From positions 62,001-126,000 of the forward strand of contig JANXCH010000002.1 of the NCBI GenBank assembly GCA_025060295.1: 64,000 bases of DNA. The letters are read 5' to 3'. Made by a program: the position numbers and the translations under genes. The notes beneath the pieces were generated by a model, which was not told the origin of the DNA, ran no database searches, and was given only the letters and a program-made list of their open reading frames with translations. This stretch comes from Dehalococcoidia bacterium (GTDB taxonomy: Bacteria; Chloroflexota; Dehalococcoidia; Lucifugimonadales; HRBIN23). Positions 26,063 through 33,486 of the stretch are shown here, one piece after another; within the stretch, counting starts at the first letter, position 1, and the number at the start of each line of letters is the position of its first letter.

Positions 26063-27424
26063 TTACCGTCCAGCGCCCACAGGCTCTCCCTGCAAGGCCC
26101 AGGGGCTGGTCTTGGTAATGCGCACATCCACCAGTTTGCCCAGGTAATCCCGTTGCCCGTCGGCGAAGAACACCAGTTTATCGGTATCGGTGCGCCCGCG
26201 CCACTTGCCCCGCTCCTGGCCGTCCACCAGCACCTCTACCGTCTTGCCCAAGTAGCGGGCGTTGAGGGAGGCGGCGATGCGCTCCTGCAGGCGCTCCACC
26301 TCTTGGACGCGGCGGCGCTTCTCCTCGGGGGGCACATCGTCGGCCATCTTGCGGCTGGCGATGGTGCCCGGGCGCTCCGAATAGGGGGCAATGTGCACCT
26401 TATCAAACTGCACCTGGGCCAGCAGGTCCAAAGTCCGCTGGAACTGGGCCTCCGTCTCCCCGCAGAAGCCCACGATCACATCCGTAGAGAGGGCCACAGC
26501 GGGAACGGCGGAGCGGATGCGCTCAATGAGGCGCAGGTAGTCGTCTCGGGTGTAGCCCCGATGCATGCGGGCGAGAACCTCATCGTCGCCCGCCTGGACG
26601 GGGATGTTGATGTGCTTGCACACCTTCTCCAAGCGGGCAACGGCCTGAATGATGCGGTCGGTCATGTCGGCGGGGTGGGAGGTGAGGAAGCGGATGCGCG
26701 CGATCCCAGGGACGGCGTGCACCGCTTCCAGAAGGTCGGCCAGGTCGGGCTTGCCGGGGAGGTCGTGGCCGTAGCGGTCCACGATTTGCCCCAGGAGCAC
26801 CACCTCCCGCACGCCCCGCTGGGCCAGCAGGTGCACCTCCCGCACCACCTCCTCCAGGGGACGGCTCACCTCCCGCCCCCGCCGATAGGGGATGATGCAA
26901 AAGGTGCACATGCGGTCGCACCCGTGGATCACCGGGATGTAGGCGCTGACAGTCGGGCGCGGGGGAACGAAGGAGGTGAGGCATCCCTCCCAGGCGATTC
27001 CCAGGCGTTGGCTCACCAGATCTAGGATGGGCTTATACTCTTGGGGGCGTGCAAACACATCCACGTAGGGGAACCTTTGGCGGAGGGCGTCGGTTTTCGG
27101 GCCGACCATACACCCCATGAGGGCGATGATACGGTGGGGGAAGCGCTCCTTGAGGGGCTTGACCAGGCCCAGGGTGCCCACCACCTTGTCCTCGGCGCTC
27201 TGCCGCACCACACAGGAGTTGAGGACGATGACATCGGCCTGGCGCAGGTCGGGGGCCTCCTCCAAGCCCAGTTGGAGCAGGGCGCTGGCCAGGCGCTCCG
27301 AATCCGCCTTGTTCATCTGGCATCCGATGGTCCAGATGGCGAAGGTGCGCAGATGCCCCAGGCCAGGGGAGGCCGGGGCCTCTGCGCCAGAGGCAGGGGT
27401 GCGCCACTGTAGGGGGGTACTCAT
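26063..27424 (-). CDS. miaB: tRNA-2-methylthio-N6-dimethylallyladenosine synthase (MiaB)
   Basis: 453 aa. The N-terminal UPF0004 domain has TIGCQMNKADSE, LNSCVVRQSAEDK and ALMGCMVGP, giving the three Cys of the auxiliary cluster. The radical-SAM motif is CDRMCTFC, and a C-terminal TRAM domain ends the protein (VEVLVDGQERGKWRGRTDT). NSCVVRQSAE fits MiaB better than MtaB or RimO. The ATG at 27424 has GAGG 6 nt upstream; 27430 would have no spacing. It lies 25 nt behind tRNA-Ser, probably on the same transcript. Confidence 0.92.
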   Translation of the reverse strand: MSTPLQWRTPASGAEAPASPGLGHLRTFAIWTIGCQMNKADSERLASALLQLGLEEAPDLRQADVIVLNSCVVRQSAEDKVVGTLGLVKPLKERFPHRIIALMGCMVGPKTDALRQRFPYVDVFARPQEYKPILDLVSQRLGIAWEGCLTSFVPPRPTVSAYIPVIHGCDRMCTFCIIPYRRGREVSRPLEEVVREVHLLAQRGVREVVLLGQIVDRYGHDLPGKPDLADLLEAVHAVPGIARIRFLTSHPADMTDRIIQAVARLEKVCKHINIPVQAGDDEVLARMHRGYTRDDYLRLIERIRSAVPAVALSTDVIVGFCGETEAQFQRTLDLLAQVQFDKVHIAPYSERPGTIASRKMADDVPPEEKRRRVQEVERLQERIAASLNARYLGKTVEVLVDGQERGKWRGRTDTDKLVFFADGQRDYLGKLVDVRITKTSPWALQGEPVGAGR

Positions 27425-27448
27425 CCCCATCCTCGTCCACAGCGGAGG

Positions 27449-27541
27449 TGGCGGAGGGAACGGGATTCGAACCCGTGAGGGGCCTTTTGGGCCCCCAAGC
27501 GCTTAGCAGGCGCCCGCACTAGACCACTATGCGATCCCTCC
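27449..27541 (-). tRNA. tRNA-Ser (GCT)
   Basis: 93 nt on the minus strand with an encoded CCA. The 7-bp acceptor is GGAGGGA/TCCCTCC, the anticodon loop CTGCTAA gives anticodon GCT, a long variable arm (GGGGGCCCAAAAGGCCCC) marks a class II tRNA, and GTTCGAATC is the T-loop. It reads AGC and AGU. Confidence 0.95.
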
Positions 27542-27550
27542 GCTACAGCC

Positions 27551-27579
27551 AGGATAGCAAGGGCCAGGCCCCCTGGCAA
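27551..27579 (-). promoter_or_regulatory. Promoter of tRNA-Ser (and probably miaB-nadABC)
   Basis: Minus strand: TTGCCA (27574-27579), 17-nt spacer, TATCCT (27551-27556), 10 nt before the tRNA 5' end. It uses the same hexamers and spacing as the E1 beta promoter. Confidence 0.75.
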
Positions 27580-27836
27580 TACCGATTTCGTAGGCAATTT
27601 CGTATCTGGGATGGTGCGTTCTTTCACAATCCAGGGGCGTAGGGGTGTCCGTCTGGGGAGGGGGTGCTTCCCCGTCGGCTTCCAGGGCTGCGGAGGCCCC
27701 CTGTGGGCGGCCAGATGCCCTTGGGGCTGGCTTGTCCGTTCCCCGTGTTCGTCGGTGCGTGACGACGGTTTTCGGACTTCTATGACGCTTGGAGGTGCGC
27801 AGTCTGTGGGAAGGGGTGCTCCCGGCGTCGGAAGCC

Positions 27837-27865
27837 TTGACAAGGGGGCGGGAGGGTGTTATTCT
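27837..27865 (+). promoter_or_regulatory. Promoter of the free-standing ncRNA candidate
   Basis: Perfect TTGACA (27837-27842), exactly 17 nt, TATTCT (27860-27865). There is no ribosome site or plausible coding frame behind it. The start of transcription would be near 27872. The stretch 27580-27836 between this and the tRNA-Ser promoter holds nothing I can identify. Confidence 0.75.
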
Positions 27866-27871
27866 ACACTC

Positions 27872-28123
27872 GGCGTCACGGGATGGCTGGGGGTGGAGCG
27901 CGCCGCGGCGGGCCATCTGCCGAGGGGGCTTCCCCAGGAGGGCATCCCGTGAGGCCACCGGGGGATACGGCCCTCAGGTCTCGCACAGGAGGCCCGGGCC
28001 CGTCGGCCTGGGGTGCGGGGGAAGCGCCGAGACGCCGACAGGGGCGGAGCGCGGGGACACGCACGGCGGACCTTGGGGCACGGTCTCCCTCCCTGCGGGG
28101 TGGGATGCCCCGCAGGTCTTTTT
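27872..28123 (+). ncRNA. Structured non-coding RNA candidate, about 250 nt, family unknown
   Basis: The stretch between a consensus promoter and a perfect intrinsic terminator folds by eye into a chain of domains. A: ACGGGATG (27878-27885) with CATCCCGT (27943-27950), inside it CTGGGG/CCCCAG. B: GAGG/CCTC (27951-27954, 27972-27975) plus CC/GG. C: GTCTC/GAGAC (27978-27982, 28029-28033) enclosing GCAC/GTGC and AGGCC/GGCCT. D: CGCCG/CGGCG (28033-28037, 28064-28068). E: GACC/GGTC (28069-28072, 28082-28085). Then the terminator. No conserved core of RNase P RNA, tmRNA or SRP RNA is visible; 6S RNA would form one long rod, which this does not. Confidence 0.65.
28092..28123 (+). terminator. Intrinsic terminator of the ncRNA candidate
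   Basis: Perfect 9-bp stem CCTGCGGGG (28092-28100) / CCCCGCAGG (28108-28116), 7-nt loop, then TCTTTTT. It ends 22 nt before the convergent NUDIX gene stop. Confidence 0.85.
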
Positions 28124-28144
28124 CGCCCCTGCGTCCCGTATCTG

Positions 28145-28654
28145 CTACCCTTGCCAACCCCTACCTGTGTGCCGCGCCCAGTCCTGCACCACCCGCTCGT
28201 CCCGGGGGAAGGCCAGCATCGGCAAAGCGTAGGGCGGGAAGAATCCCAGCGCTTCCACCTCGGGGCCGGGGGACAGGCTCCCCCGCACCACGCGGGCCAA
28301 GTACACGGCCAGCACGACGGGGTTGCCCTCCTCCGAGTAGAGCCCCAACAGAGGGCCCACCTCAATCTCCAGGCCGGTCTCCTCCCGCACCTCGCGGCGG
28401 GCCGCCTCCTCCACCCGCTCCCCTCGGTCTACATACCCGCCGGGCAAAGCCCACAGCCCCGCCCCTGGCTCCGTCTTCCTGCGGACGAACAGCAACGCCC
28501 CGTCGCACTCGACCAGGGCCACCGCCACCAGTTTGGGGTCTTGCCAGCAGACGACCCCACAGGCGGAGCAAACCATGCGCTCCCGCCCATCCACGACCTT
28601 TCCCCGCAGGGGGGCTCCACACTGCTGGCAGTAGACAGGCGGTGGGGGTGTCAT
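28145..28654 (-). CDS. NUDIX hydrolase with N-terminal zinc ribbon
   Basis: 169 aa. A zinc ribbon (CQQCG at residue 9 and CSACG near 29) precedes a NUDIX domain with a canonical box [12 protein letters not shown], then [16 protein letters not shown] enzymes hydrolyse nucleoside diphosphates linked to another group; the zinc ribbon is as in NudC-like NADH/NAD-cap hydrolases, but the NudC SQPWPFPxS motif is missing, so the substrate is open. Confidence 0.9.
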   Translation of the reverse strand: MTPPPPVYCQQCGAPLRGKVVDGRERMVCSACGVVCWQDPKLVAVALVECDGALLFVRRKTEPGAGLWALPGGYVDRGERVEEAARREVREETGLEIEVGPLLGLYSEEGNPVVLAVYLARVVRGSLSPGPEVEALGFFPPYALPMLAFPRDERVVQDWARHTGRGWQG

Positions 28655-28661
28655 ATCGCCC

Positions 28662-29417
28662 CTACTCCTCGTCTTCCTCCTCTTCTTCCTCGGAGCGGGC
28701 GGCGGTGGGCACAGTTACCTGGGGGAGGAGCGGATGGGGGCGGTCCTTGGACGGACGGCGATGGGCAAGGCTCTGCAGGCGCTGGCGCAAATCCTGGAGG
28801 GCCGCCGGCTTCATCTGAGCGCACGAGACCACCACCCCGCTGATGCCTATATCCCGCAACGTCTCCAGTTCCCATGCCGAAGGGGGATGCTCTACCGGCA
28901 CTAGCACCGGGCGCGGGATTTTCCCCCGCCACACGGCCAACTCCACCGCTGTTGCCAGGGAAAGGGGGGGCTTCACCGGCTCCGCCAGGATCACCCCATC
29001 CACAGGGAGGGGTTCCAAAGCGTTGGCCACCTCCTCGGGCACATCCTTTGGAAGGTGCACCACCCGTCCCAGGTCCTCGTGGTTCAAGGCCTCCAGGGGG
29101 GCACCCATGTCCACCACCAGGAAATCGGCGCCGTGCTGCAGGGCCTTCTCGGCCAGGGAGGCAGACCACGGCACAACCTCTACCCCCCAAGGGATACCCT
29201 GCGTCGCCTCCGCAAGGGCCTCTAACCCTTGCGGTGTCGGGGAGGGGAACAGGAAGGCATCGGGGTGTACGGCTCGAGCAGCGGACATGTCTTCGGGGTG
29301 GGACGCCGCAAGGATCAACAGGATGGGGGGAATCCGCTCCTCACGGCGAGTGGCAAACCCCAGCGGAGCGGGGGTGCCCTTGCTTGCCTGCTCTATCTTC
29401 TGAAACAGTTTGCTCAT
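28662..29417 (-). CDS. Hypothetical protein, 251 aa, with acidic C-terminal tail
   Basis: It starts [14 protein letters not shown] and contains alternating beta and alpha segments ([52 protein letters not shown]), like a TIM-barrel or flavodoxin-type fold. The last 14 residues are nearly all Glu and Asp. There is no signal peptide. I cannot name a family. It is 7 nt upstream of the NUDIX gene on the same strand, so the two are co-transcribed. Confidence 0.75.
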   Translation of the reverse strand: MSKLFQKIEQASKGTPAPLGFATRREERIPPILLILAASHPEDMSAARAVHPDAFLFPSPTPQGLEALAEATQGIPWGVEVVPWSASLAEKALQHGADFLVVDMGAPLEALNHEDLGRVVHLPKDVPEEVANALEPLPVDGVILAEPVKPPLSLATAVELAVWRGKIPRPVLVPVEHPPSAWELETLRDIGISGVVVSCAQMKPAALQDLRQRLQSLAHRRPSKDRPHPLLPQVTVPTAARSEEEEEEDEE

Positions 29418-29443
29418 CCCTGGGCTCCGTTGGTGGACAACAA

Positions 29444-29515
29444 AGCCACCGGTCGGATTCGAACCGACGACCCGCGGTTTACGAAACCGCTGCTCTGCCG
29501 CTGAGCTACGGTGGC
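29444..29515 (-). tRNA. tRNA-Thr (CGT)
   Basis: 72 nt without encoded CCA. Acceptor GCCACCG/CGGTGGC, anticodon arm GCGGT-TTCGTAA-ACCGC with anticodon CGT, T-loop GTTCGAATC. It reads ACG. Its 5' ten bases overlap the end of the upstream NUDIX reading frame. Confidence 0.95.
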
Positions 29516-30024
29516 GTGTGGGAGAGGTTTTCCCCCTTGCTCATCATATCACCCCTGTGATGCGTTCGGAAAGCGTGTTCCCCTCCACGGTTTGAGGGGT
29601 CCTGAAGGCATCCTTGCACCCGTTCCCACGCCTCCCACAGGCCGGGCACCGTGGGCAGGGTGCGTATCGCCTCGGGGTCCACCCAGCGCATCTCCGTATG
29701 CTCCCAGTTCAGGCGGATGGGTGTGGGGTCGGCGATGCGGAAGGCGAAGGGGTGCACCCGCCACGCCCCTCCCTGTTCATGCTGCACTGTGAGGGGTGTG
29801 CCCTGGGCGCATAGGGTCAACCCCTCTGGGAGGAGGCCGGTCTCCTCCTGCACCTCCTGGTAGGCCTGGGCGAGGGGGTCAACCCCTGGCGGGATGGAAC
29901 CACTCACCCCCGCCCACCTGCTGGGGCAGGTGCGCACCAGGGCGCTGCGGCGGAGCAGGAGCACTTTTCCCCCGTGAACCAGGAAGGCGGTAACCACGGG
30001 GCGTGGGCTGGTCTGGGAGCACAT
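29506..30024 (-). CDS. NUDIX hydrolase whose 3' end overlaps tRNA-Thr
   Basis: 172 aa. PVVTAFLVHGGKVLLLRRS opens a NUDIX domain, and the box reads GSIPPGVDPLAQAYQEV then QEETGL, with Asp for the first Glu and Gln for the Arg of the consensus. A later segment NWEHTEMRWVDPEAI is as in MutT/dATP-hydrolase-like members. Its TAG stop falls at 29506-29508, inside the D-arm side of tRNA-Thr, so ten bases serve both. The ATG at 30024 lies 8 nt beyond the hydrolase stop; its ribosome site is weak. Confidence 0.85.
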   Translation of the reverse strand: MCSQTSPRPVVTAFLVHGGKVLLLRRSALVRTCPSRWAGVSGSIPPGVDPLAQAYQEVQEETGLLPEGLTLCAQGTPLTVQHEQGGAWRVHPFAFRIADPTPIRLNWEHTEMRWVDPEAIRTLPTVPGLWEAWERVQGCLQDPSNRGGEHAFRTHHRGDMMSKGENLSHTPP

Positions 30025-30032
30025 GCCTTTCT

Positions 30033-30878
30033 CTACTCCTTGCCCAGGAAGTCCAGAAGGAGGCGCGCGAAGGTGTGGGGTTCCTCGTAGTGGGGCCAGT
30101 GCCCGCTTTGGGGGAAAATGACTACCTGAGCATGGGGGGCTATCTCCCGCACGCGGAGGGCCTGGCGTACGGGGAAGATAACATCCCTCCCGCCCCAGAC
30201 CACCAGAAGGGGGCAGGCCACCTCCCGCAGGCGATGGGCGAGGAGCACGTGCCGTTTCACACCCCAAAGATTGATACCATAGCGGAGGGCTTCCAGCACC
30301 GTCTCCCGGGCCCCGGGGCGGGCGCGGACGCGAGTGAGTTCGTCCACCAGGGCGGGGGTGATGTGGCGTGGGTCGGCGAAGATGAGGCGACGCAGAAGGC
30401 GCACCGTTCCCTGACGGGAGGGCTTTTCCAGAAATGCGCCCATGCCGGGCAGAGTTGCGAGGCGTAACGCCCAGGCCACCTCCCGACCCAATCCGGCGGG
30501 GTCCACCAAGATCAGATGGGAGACCTGCTGGGGGTGGTCGAGGGCGAAGCGCAGGGCGATGAGGCCACCCAAGGAGTTGCCCATCAGGGCGATACGGGGG
30601 ATATCCAGAGCGTTCAAAAGGTCTTCCACCCAGGGGGTGGCGTAATCCAGGCGATAGGGATGGAAGGTCTCCGAGTCGCCGTGGCCAGGCAGGTCGGGGG
30701 CGATGAGGCGGCAGCGAGGGGTGAGCAAAGGGAAAAGGGGTTGCCACGTGATCCAGGATGCCCCGAGCCCGTGCAGGGCGAGGAGGGGACGCCCCGCCCC
30801 CTGGGCGACCAGGTGCACCTTGCGTCCCAGGAGGGTAACCTGGTGGTGGGCCTCAGCCGGGAGAGATATCGCAGCCAT
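30033..30878 (-). CDS. Alpha/beta hydrolase
   Basis: 281 aa from the ATG at 30878. The oxyanion segment LLALHGLGAS, DLPGHGDSE, the nucleophile elbow GNSLGG (Ser near residue 115), Asp in VVWGGRDVIFP and a final His in QSGHWPHYEEP make a full catalytic triad. It belongs to the broad esterase/C-C hydrolase group (MhpC-like); the substrate is unknown. The in-frame upstream extension runs into the tRNA-Gly region and is not coding. Confidence 0.92.
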   Translation of the reverse strand: MAAISLPAEAHHQVTLLGRKVHLVAQGAGRPLLALHGLGASWITWQPLFPLLTPRCRLIAPDLPGHGDSETFHPYRLDYATPWVEDLLNALDIPRIALMGNSLGGLIALRFALDHPQQVSHLILVDPAGLGREVAWALRLATLPGMGAFLEKPSRQGTVRLLRRLIFADPRHITPALVDELTRVRARPGARETVLEALRYGINLWGVKRHVLLAHRLREVACPLLVVWGGRDVIFPVRQALRVREIAPHAQVVIFPQSGHWPHYEEPHTFARLLLDFLGKE

Positions 30879-30909
30879 AGGGGTGGGGTGCCTCTGGGGG
30901 CAGGCCCCC

Positions 30910-30938
30910 TTGACAGGCGTCCCTCGCCCTCCTAGTGT
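30910..30938 (+). promoter_or_regulatory. Promoter of tRNA-Gly
   Basis: TTGACA (30910-30915), 17-nt spacer, TAGTGT (30933-30938), 14 nt before the tRNA. Confidence 0.6.
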
Positions 30939-30952
30939 ACTAGATGGAGCGG

Positions 30953-31027
30953 GCGGGCGTAACTCAGCGGCAGAGTGTCTGCTTCCCAGGCAGAAAGTCG
31001 GGGGTTCAAATCCCCTCGCCCGCTCCA
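30953..31027 (+). tRNA. tRNA-Gly (CCC)
   Basis: 75 nt with encoded CCA. Acceptor GCGGGCG/CGCCCGC, anticodon arm TCTGC-TTCCCAG-GCAGA with anticodon CCC, T-arm GGGGG-TTCAAAT-CCCCT. It reads GGG. The debris region behind its 3' end makes it a candidate former integration site. Confidence 0.96.
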
Positions 31028-31097
31028 CTGTCTTTTCCCCTTGTCTCTTGCCCCCGTCGCCTGACAGGAGGGCAATCCATCGTTCTATAGTGTTCGG

Positions 31098-31126
31098 CTT
31101 TTCAATCCCAGCATGGTTGGATGGGC
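31098..31126. repeat. CRISPR-like orphan repeat
   Basis: On the minus strand it reads GCCCATCCAACC, then ATGCTGGGATTGAAAAG, ending like many CRISPR repeats (ATTGAAA). It is nearly the same as two degenerate copies at 41382-41476. No second copy and no spacer pattern is visible here. Confidence 0.4.
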
Positions 31127-31249
31127 GCGGGATTCACACCCCGGCGCGCTGCACGAGGCGGTCAGAAGAGACTGGGGGAGCCAGCGCTGACAGGAGGCGC
31201 AGGTGCTTTTACCCATGAGGCCAGGGGTGGGGAGGGGGTGCTCCGCCGC

Positions 31250-31420
31250 GCCTCTGGTCATCCCTTTGCTGGCTAGGAAGGTGAGAGAGTTCTCCGTGGG
31301 ATGCGCACCGTGCCCCCCACCCGGAAAGTGGGGGAATGCCCTGGGCAAGGTAGCGGTAGACCGTCTCGGGGGCTATCTGGAGAAGGTCGCTACCTTTTCA
31401 GGGGTCAGGAGCACAGTGTC
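31250..31420 (-). pseudogene. Frameshifted excisionase-family helix-turn-helix gene
   Basis: Three minus-strand frames in sequence give LLTPEKVATF, then LQIAPETVYRYLAQG, then FPHFPGGGHGAHPTENSL and FLASKG. Joined, this is the layout of the small MerR/Xis-like binding domain (LTPEEVAEFLQIAPETVYRYLAQGxIPxFxVG...). Two frame changes, near 31383 and 31340, break it. Such domains occur in excisionases and in stand-alone phage or plasmid regulators. Confidence 0.5.
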
Positions 31421-31781
31421 CAGGAGCACAAGGTCTTTGACCATAATTGTTTTTGTTTGCCCCCTCCGAAAGCAGACATACTTCGTTGGGTCGTGGGGAT
31501 CTTTCAGTTTTTTCAAGCATTTGTCTCCACGATCGGAACGAAGAACAAGGAAGATGAGCCAGGAAGATGGGATTTAGGATGGCCCCGTCCAAACCACATA
31601 GCCGGCGCAGATGGTCAACCACAACCCTGGGGATCGGGAGCAGCGCACCAGTAGGGACGCCTCCATGGGCTAAACCCGTAACGCTTCACCATCCTCAGGC
31701 GAGGCCTCTCGCTTGTGCGCCTGTCTGAAACCCCACAGAGGGGCACTCAGCCGCCAGTGTCCCCTACTAAGCGCTCCCCCC

Positions 31782-31790
31782 TGTTACAAT
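31782..31790 (+). promoter_or_regulatory. Extended -10 promoter of the CitE-like/CoA-transferase operon
   Basis: TG-T-TACAAT (31782-31790) gives an extended -10 with one mismatch to TATAAT, 22 nt before the ATG. No -35 is recognisable. Confidence 0.45.
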
Positions 31791-31812
31791 ACCCCAGCAG
31801 GAAGGTTCGTTT

Positions 31813-32721
31813 ATGCTCTCCTCCAAGCGCCTGGACATCGTCCGCCGGTCCAAACTCCTCCTCCCTGCCTCTGCCCTGGTGCGCACCCCTCTCCACCACC
31901 TGCGGGGCAACGCCGACGCCCTTATCGTCGACCTTCGCGACGCCCTGGACACCCGCCCCCTTATGGAAGAAGTCGCCTCCCGCCTGCGCGCTGTTGCTGG
32001 CCTGGGAGTAGACCTGTTCGTGTGCATTCCCTACGATGGCTTGTCTCGTGCCCTGGACCGTTTGGGCGGTGTGCGCCTGGACGGAATAGCCCTCTCCGCT
32101 CGTTCGCCCTCTGCCGTCCAGGAGGCCGACCGTGTCCTGTCTGCCTATGATGTCCCCGGCACTCCGCCCTTGCAGATAGACCTTTTCCTGGATACCCCCG
32201 GTGCCCTCCTCAACCTTTACGAGACGGCTACCGCCAGCGCGCGGGTGGTCTCCTTGACCGTGGACGAAACCGCTTTGGCACACGCCCTGGGTATCACCCC
32301 CTCGGCGGACATAGACCAGTTCTTTTACCCCCGAGGGCTGGCCCTGCTGGTGGCCCGCCTGGCCGATGTGCAGGCGCACGGTTTAGCCTTCGTCCCTCCT
32401 CATGCCGACGGCTCCCCTCCCTCCCTGGAGGAGCGGGCGGTGGTCGCCCGCAAGATGGGGCTGACCGGTGCCCTGTGCTCGACTCCCGAGGAAGCGGTCA
32501 TCCTAAACCGTGCCTTTACTCCACCTGTGGAGGAGGTGCAGTGGTGCAGGAAGGCCCTGTGGGTGCTGGAGGACGCCCTGCGCCACGGCCTCGGCTCGGC
32601 CACCCTGGACGGCAAGGAGATGGTGGACATCGCCATGCTGAAGCACATCCGCACCCTCTTGGCACGAGAGTCGGCCATCTGTCGCAAGGACGCCCAGAAG
32701 GCCTGGGCTTTGGGGGAATAG
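31813..32721 (+). CDS. CitE-like (HpcH/HpaI aldolase family) protein, divergent copy 1
   Basis: 302 aa. The fold is recognisable from IVRRSKLLLPASAL at the start and NADALIVDLRDALDTRPL, where active CitE proteins have LDLEDAVAPxxK. The later metal-binding Glu (IETAQG in copy 3) is Asp here (LDTPGALLNL), and the GDL motif is changed to LTVDETALAHALG. It may be an inactive or re-purposed partner of the neighbouring lyases. AGGAAGG precedes the ATG. First gene of the operon. Confidence 0.75.
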   Translation: MLSSKRLDIVRRSKLLLPASALVRTPLHHLRGNADALIVDLRDALDTRPLMEEVASRLRAVAGLGVDLFVCIPYDGLSRALDRLGGVRLDGIALSARSPSAVQEADRVLSAYDVPGTPPLQIDLFLDTPGALLNLYETATASARVVSLTVDETALAHALGITPSADIDQFFYPRGLALLVARLADVQAHGLAFVPPHADGSPPSLEERAVVARKMGLTGALCSTPEEAVILNRAFTPPVEEVQWCRKALWVLEDALRHGLGSATLDGKEMVDIAMLKHIRTLLARESAICRKDAQKAWALGE

Positions 32722-32723
32722 GC

Positions 32724-33464
32724 GTGTCTCCCCTGCGCTCTTTGGTCCTGGTACCCGCCCACCAGACGGCACAGGTGGACTCCGTCCTCACCTGGGGAGC
32801 CGATGGTGTCGTGTTGGACTTGGATACCCTCGTCCATCCTCAACGCCGAGAAGAGGCGCGACGCCAGGTGGCCCGGCGTCTCCACAACCCCCCCGCAGCA
32901 ACCGCTCTGTGGGTGCGCCTGCCCGCCGAGGCGTCGGCCGAGGATTGGCAGGCGCTACAGGGCAAGGGATTGGAAGGGGTCATCCTTGGGTGTGTAGAGG
33001 AGGTCTCCCAGGTAGCCACTGGTGCTGACCGCCTGCAGGTGCTGGAGAGGGAACATGGCCTGCCCCCGCACGCCGTCAGCCTTTTCCTTTCTCTGGACAC
33101 GGGCAAGGGCTTGTGGCATCTGCCTGACCTGGTGCGCGCCAGTGCACGGGTGCGGGGGGTGGTGCTGGGCCTGGGCGACTGCGCTTATGACCTGACCGAT
33201 GCGGAGGAGCCTGTGCCCTTCTACCGATTGCCTTTCCCCCGCTACGCTGCGCCCCTGTTCGTCTACAGCCGAACGGTTTACCTGGCCTGCGCTTTGGGCA
33301 TACAAGGCTTTGTCTGTCTGGGCACTAGCATGGCCCCCACTGCCCCCGACAAGGGGCTTCTCGAGGCAGGGGCGCGGCGCGCAGCTGCCCTGGGCTTTAC
33401 GGGGGCCCTGACCCTCCACCCCGAAGGGGTTATGGCATGCCACACCGCCTTTCCACCCCGCTAA
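32724..33464 (+). CDS. CitE-like protein, divergent copy 2
   Basis: 246 aa from the GTG at 32724, 2 nt after the stop of copy 1. PLRSLVLVPAHQTAQ and GADGVVLDLDTLVHPQRREEARR align with the CitE start and Mg site. FLSLDTGKGLWHL replaces the IETAQGV segment (Glu to Asp), while LGLGDCAYDL keeps a GD motif. It is shorter than usual (about 290-320 aa). Spacing implies translational coupling with copy 1, and perhaps a mixed complex. Confidence 0.75.
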   Translation: MSPLRSLVLVPAHQTAQVDSVLTWGADGVVLDLDTLVHPQRREEARRQVARRLHNPPAATALWVRLPAEASAEDWQALQGKGLEGVILGCVEEVSQVATGADRLQVLEREHGLPPHAVSLFLSLDTGKGLWHLPDLVRASARVRGVVLGLGDCAYDLTDAEEPVPFYRLPFPRYAAPLFVYSRTVYLACALGIQGFVCLGTSMAPTAPDKGLLEAGARRAAALGFTGALTLHPEGVMACHTAFPPR

Positions 33465-33486
33465 ACTGGGAACCAGGAGGCCAGCG

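Larger units (their letters stand above)
31028..31812. other. 785-nt region without an intact gene, downstream of tRNA-Gly
   Basis: It holds a CRISPR-like single repeat (31098-31126), remains of an excisionase-type HTH gene (about 31250-31420), a short direct repeat CAGGAGCAC (31406-31414 and 31421-31429), and an AT-richer stretch 31430-31560 that stands out from its surroundings. No intact reading frame has a convincing ribosome site. The whole looks like a decayed insertion behind a tRNA. Confidence 0.6.

Noticed and set aside
27872-28123. RNase P RNA, tmRNA or SRP RNA
   Set aside because: The conserved cores (GAGGAAAGTC of RNase P, the tRNA-like ends of tmRNA, GGAAGCAGCC of SRP RNA) are not found.
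27856-28818. Proline- and arginine-rich 320-aa reading frame on the plus strand
   Set aside because: It runs across the ncRNA terminator and antisense through two minus-strand genes, and its composition is that of GC-rich non-coding frames.
30953-31027. Selenocysteine tRNA
   Set aside because: The anticodon is CCC and the acceptor and T-arm lengths are those of a normal tRNA-Gly. None of the three tRNAs in the window is tRNA-Sec.
31032-31060. Additional CRISPR-like repeat exactly 66 bp before the copy at 31098
   Set aside because: Only the first six bases (CTTTTC) match; the remainder is unrelated.
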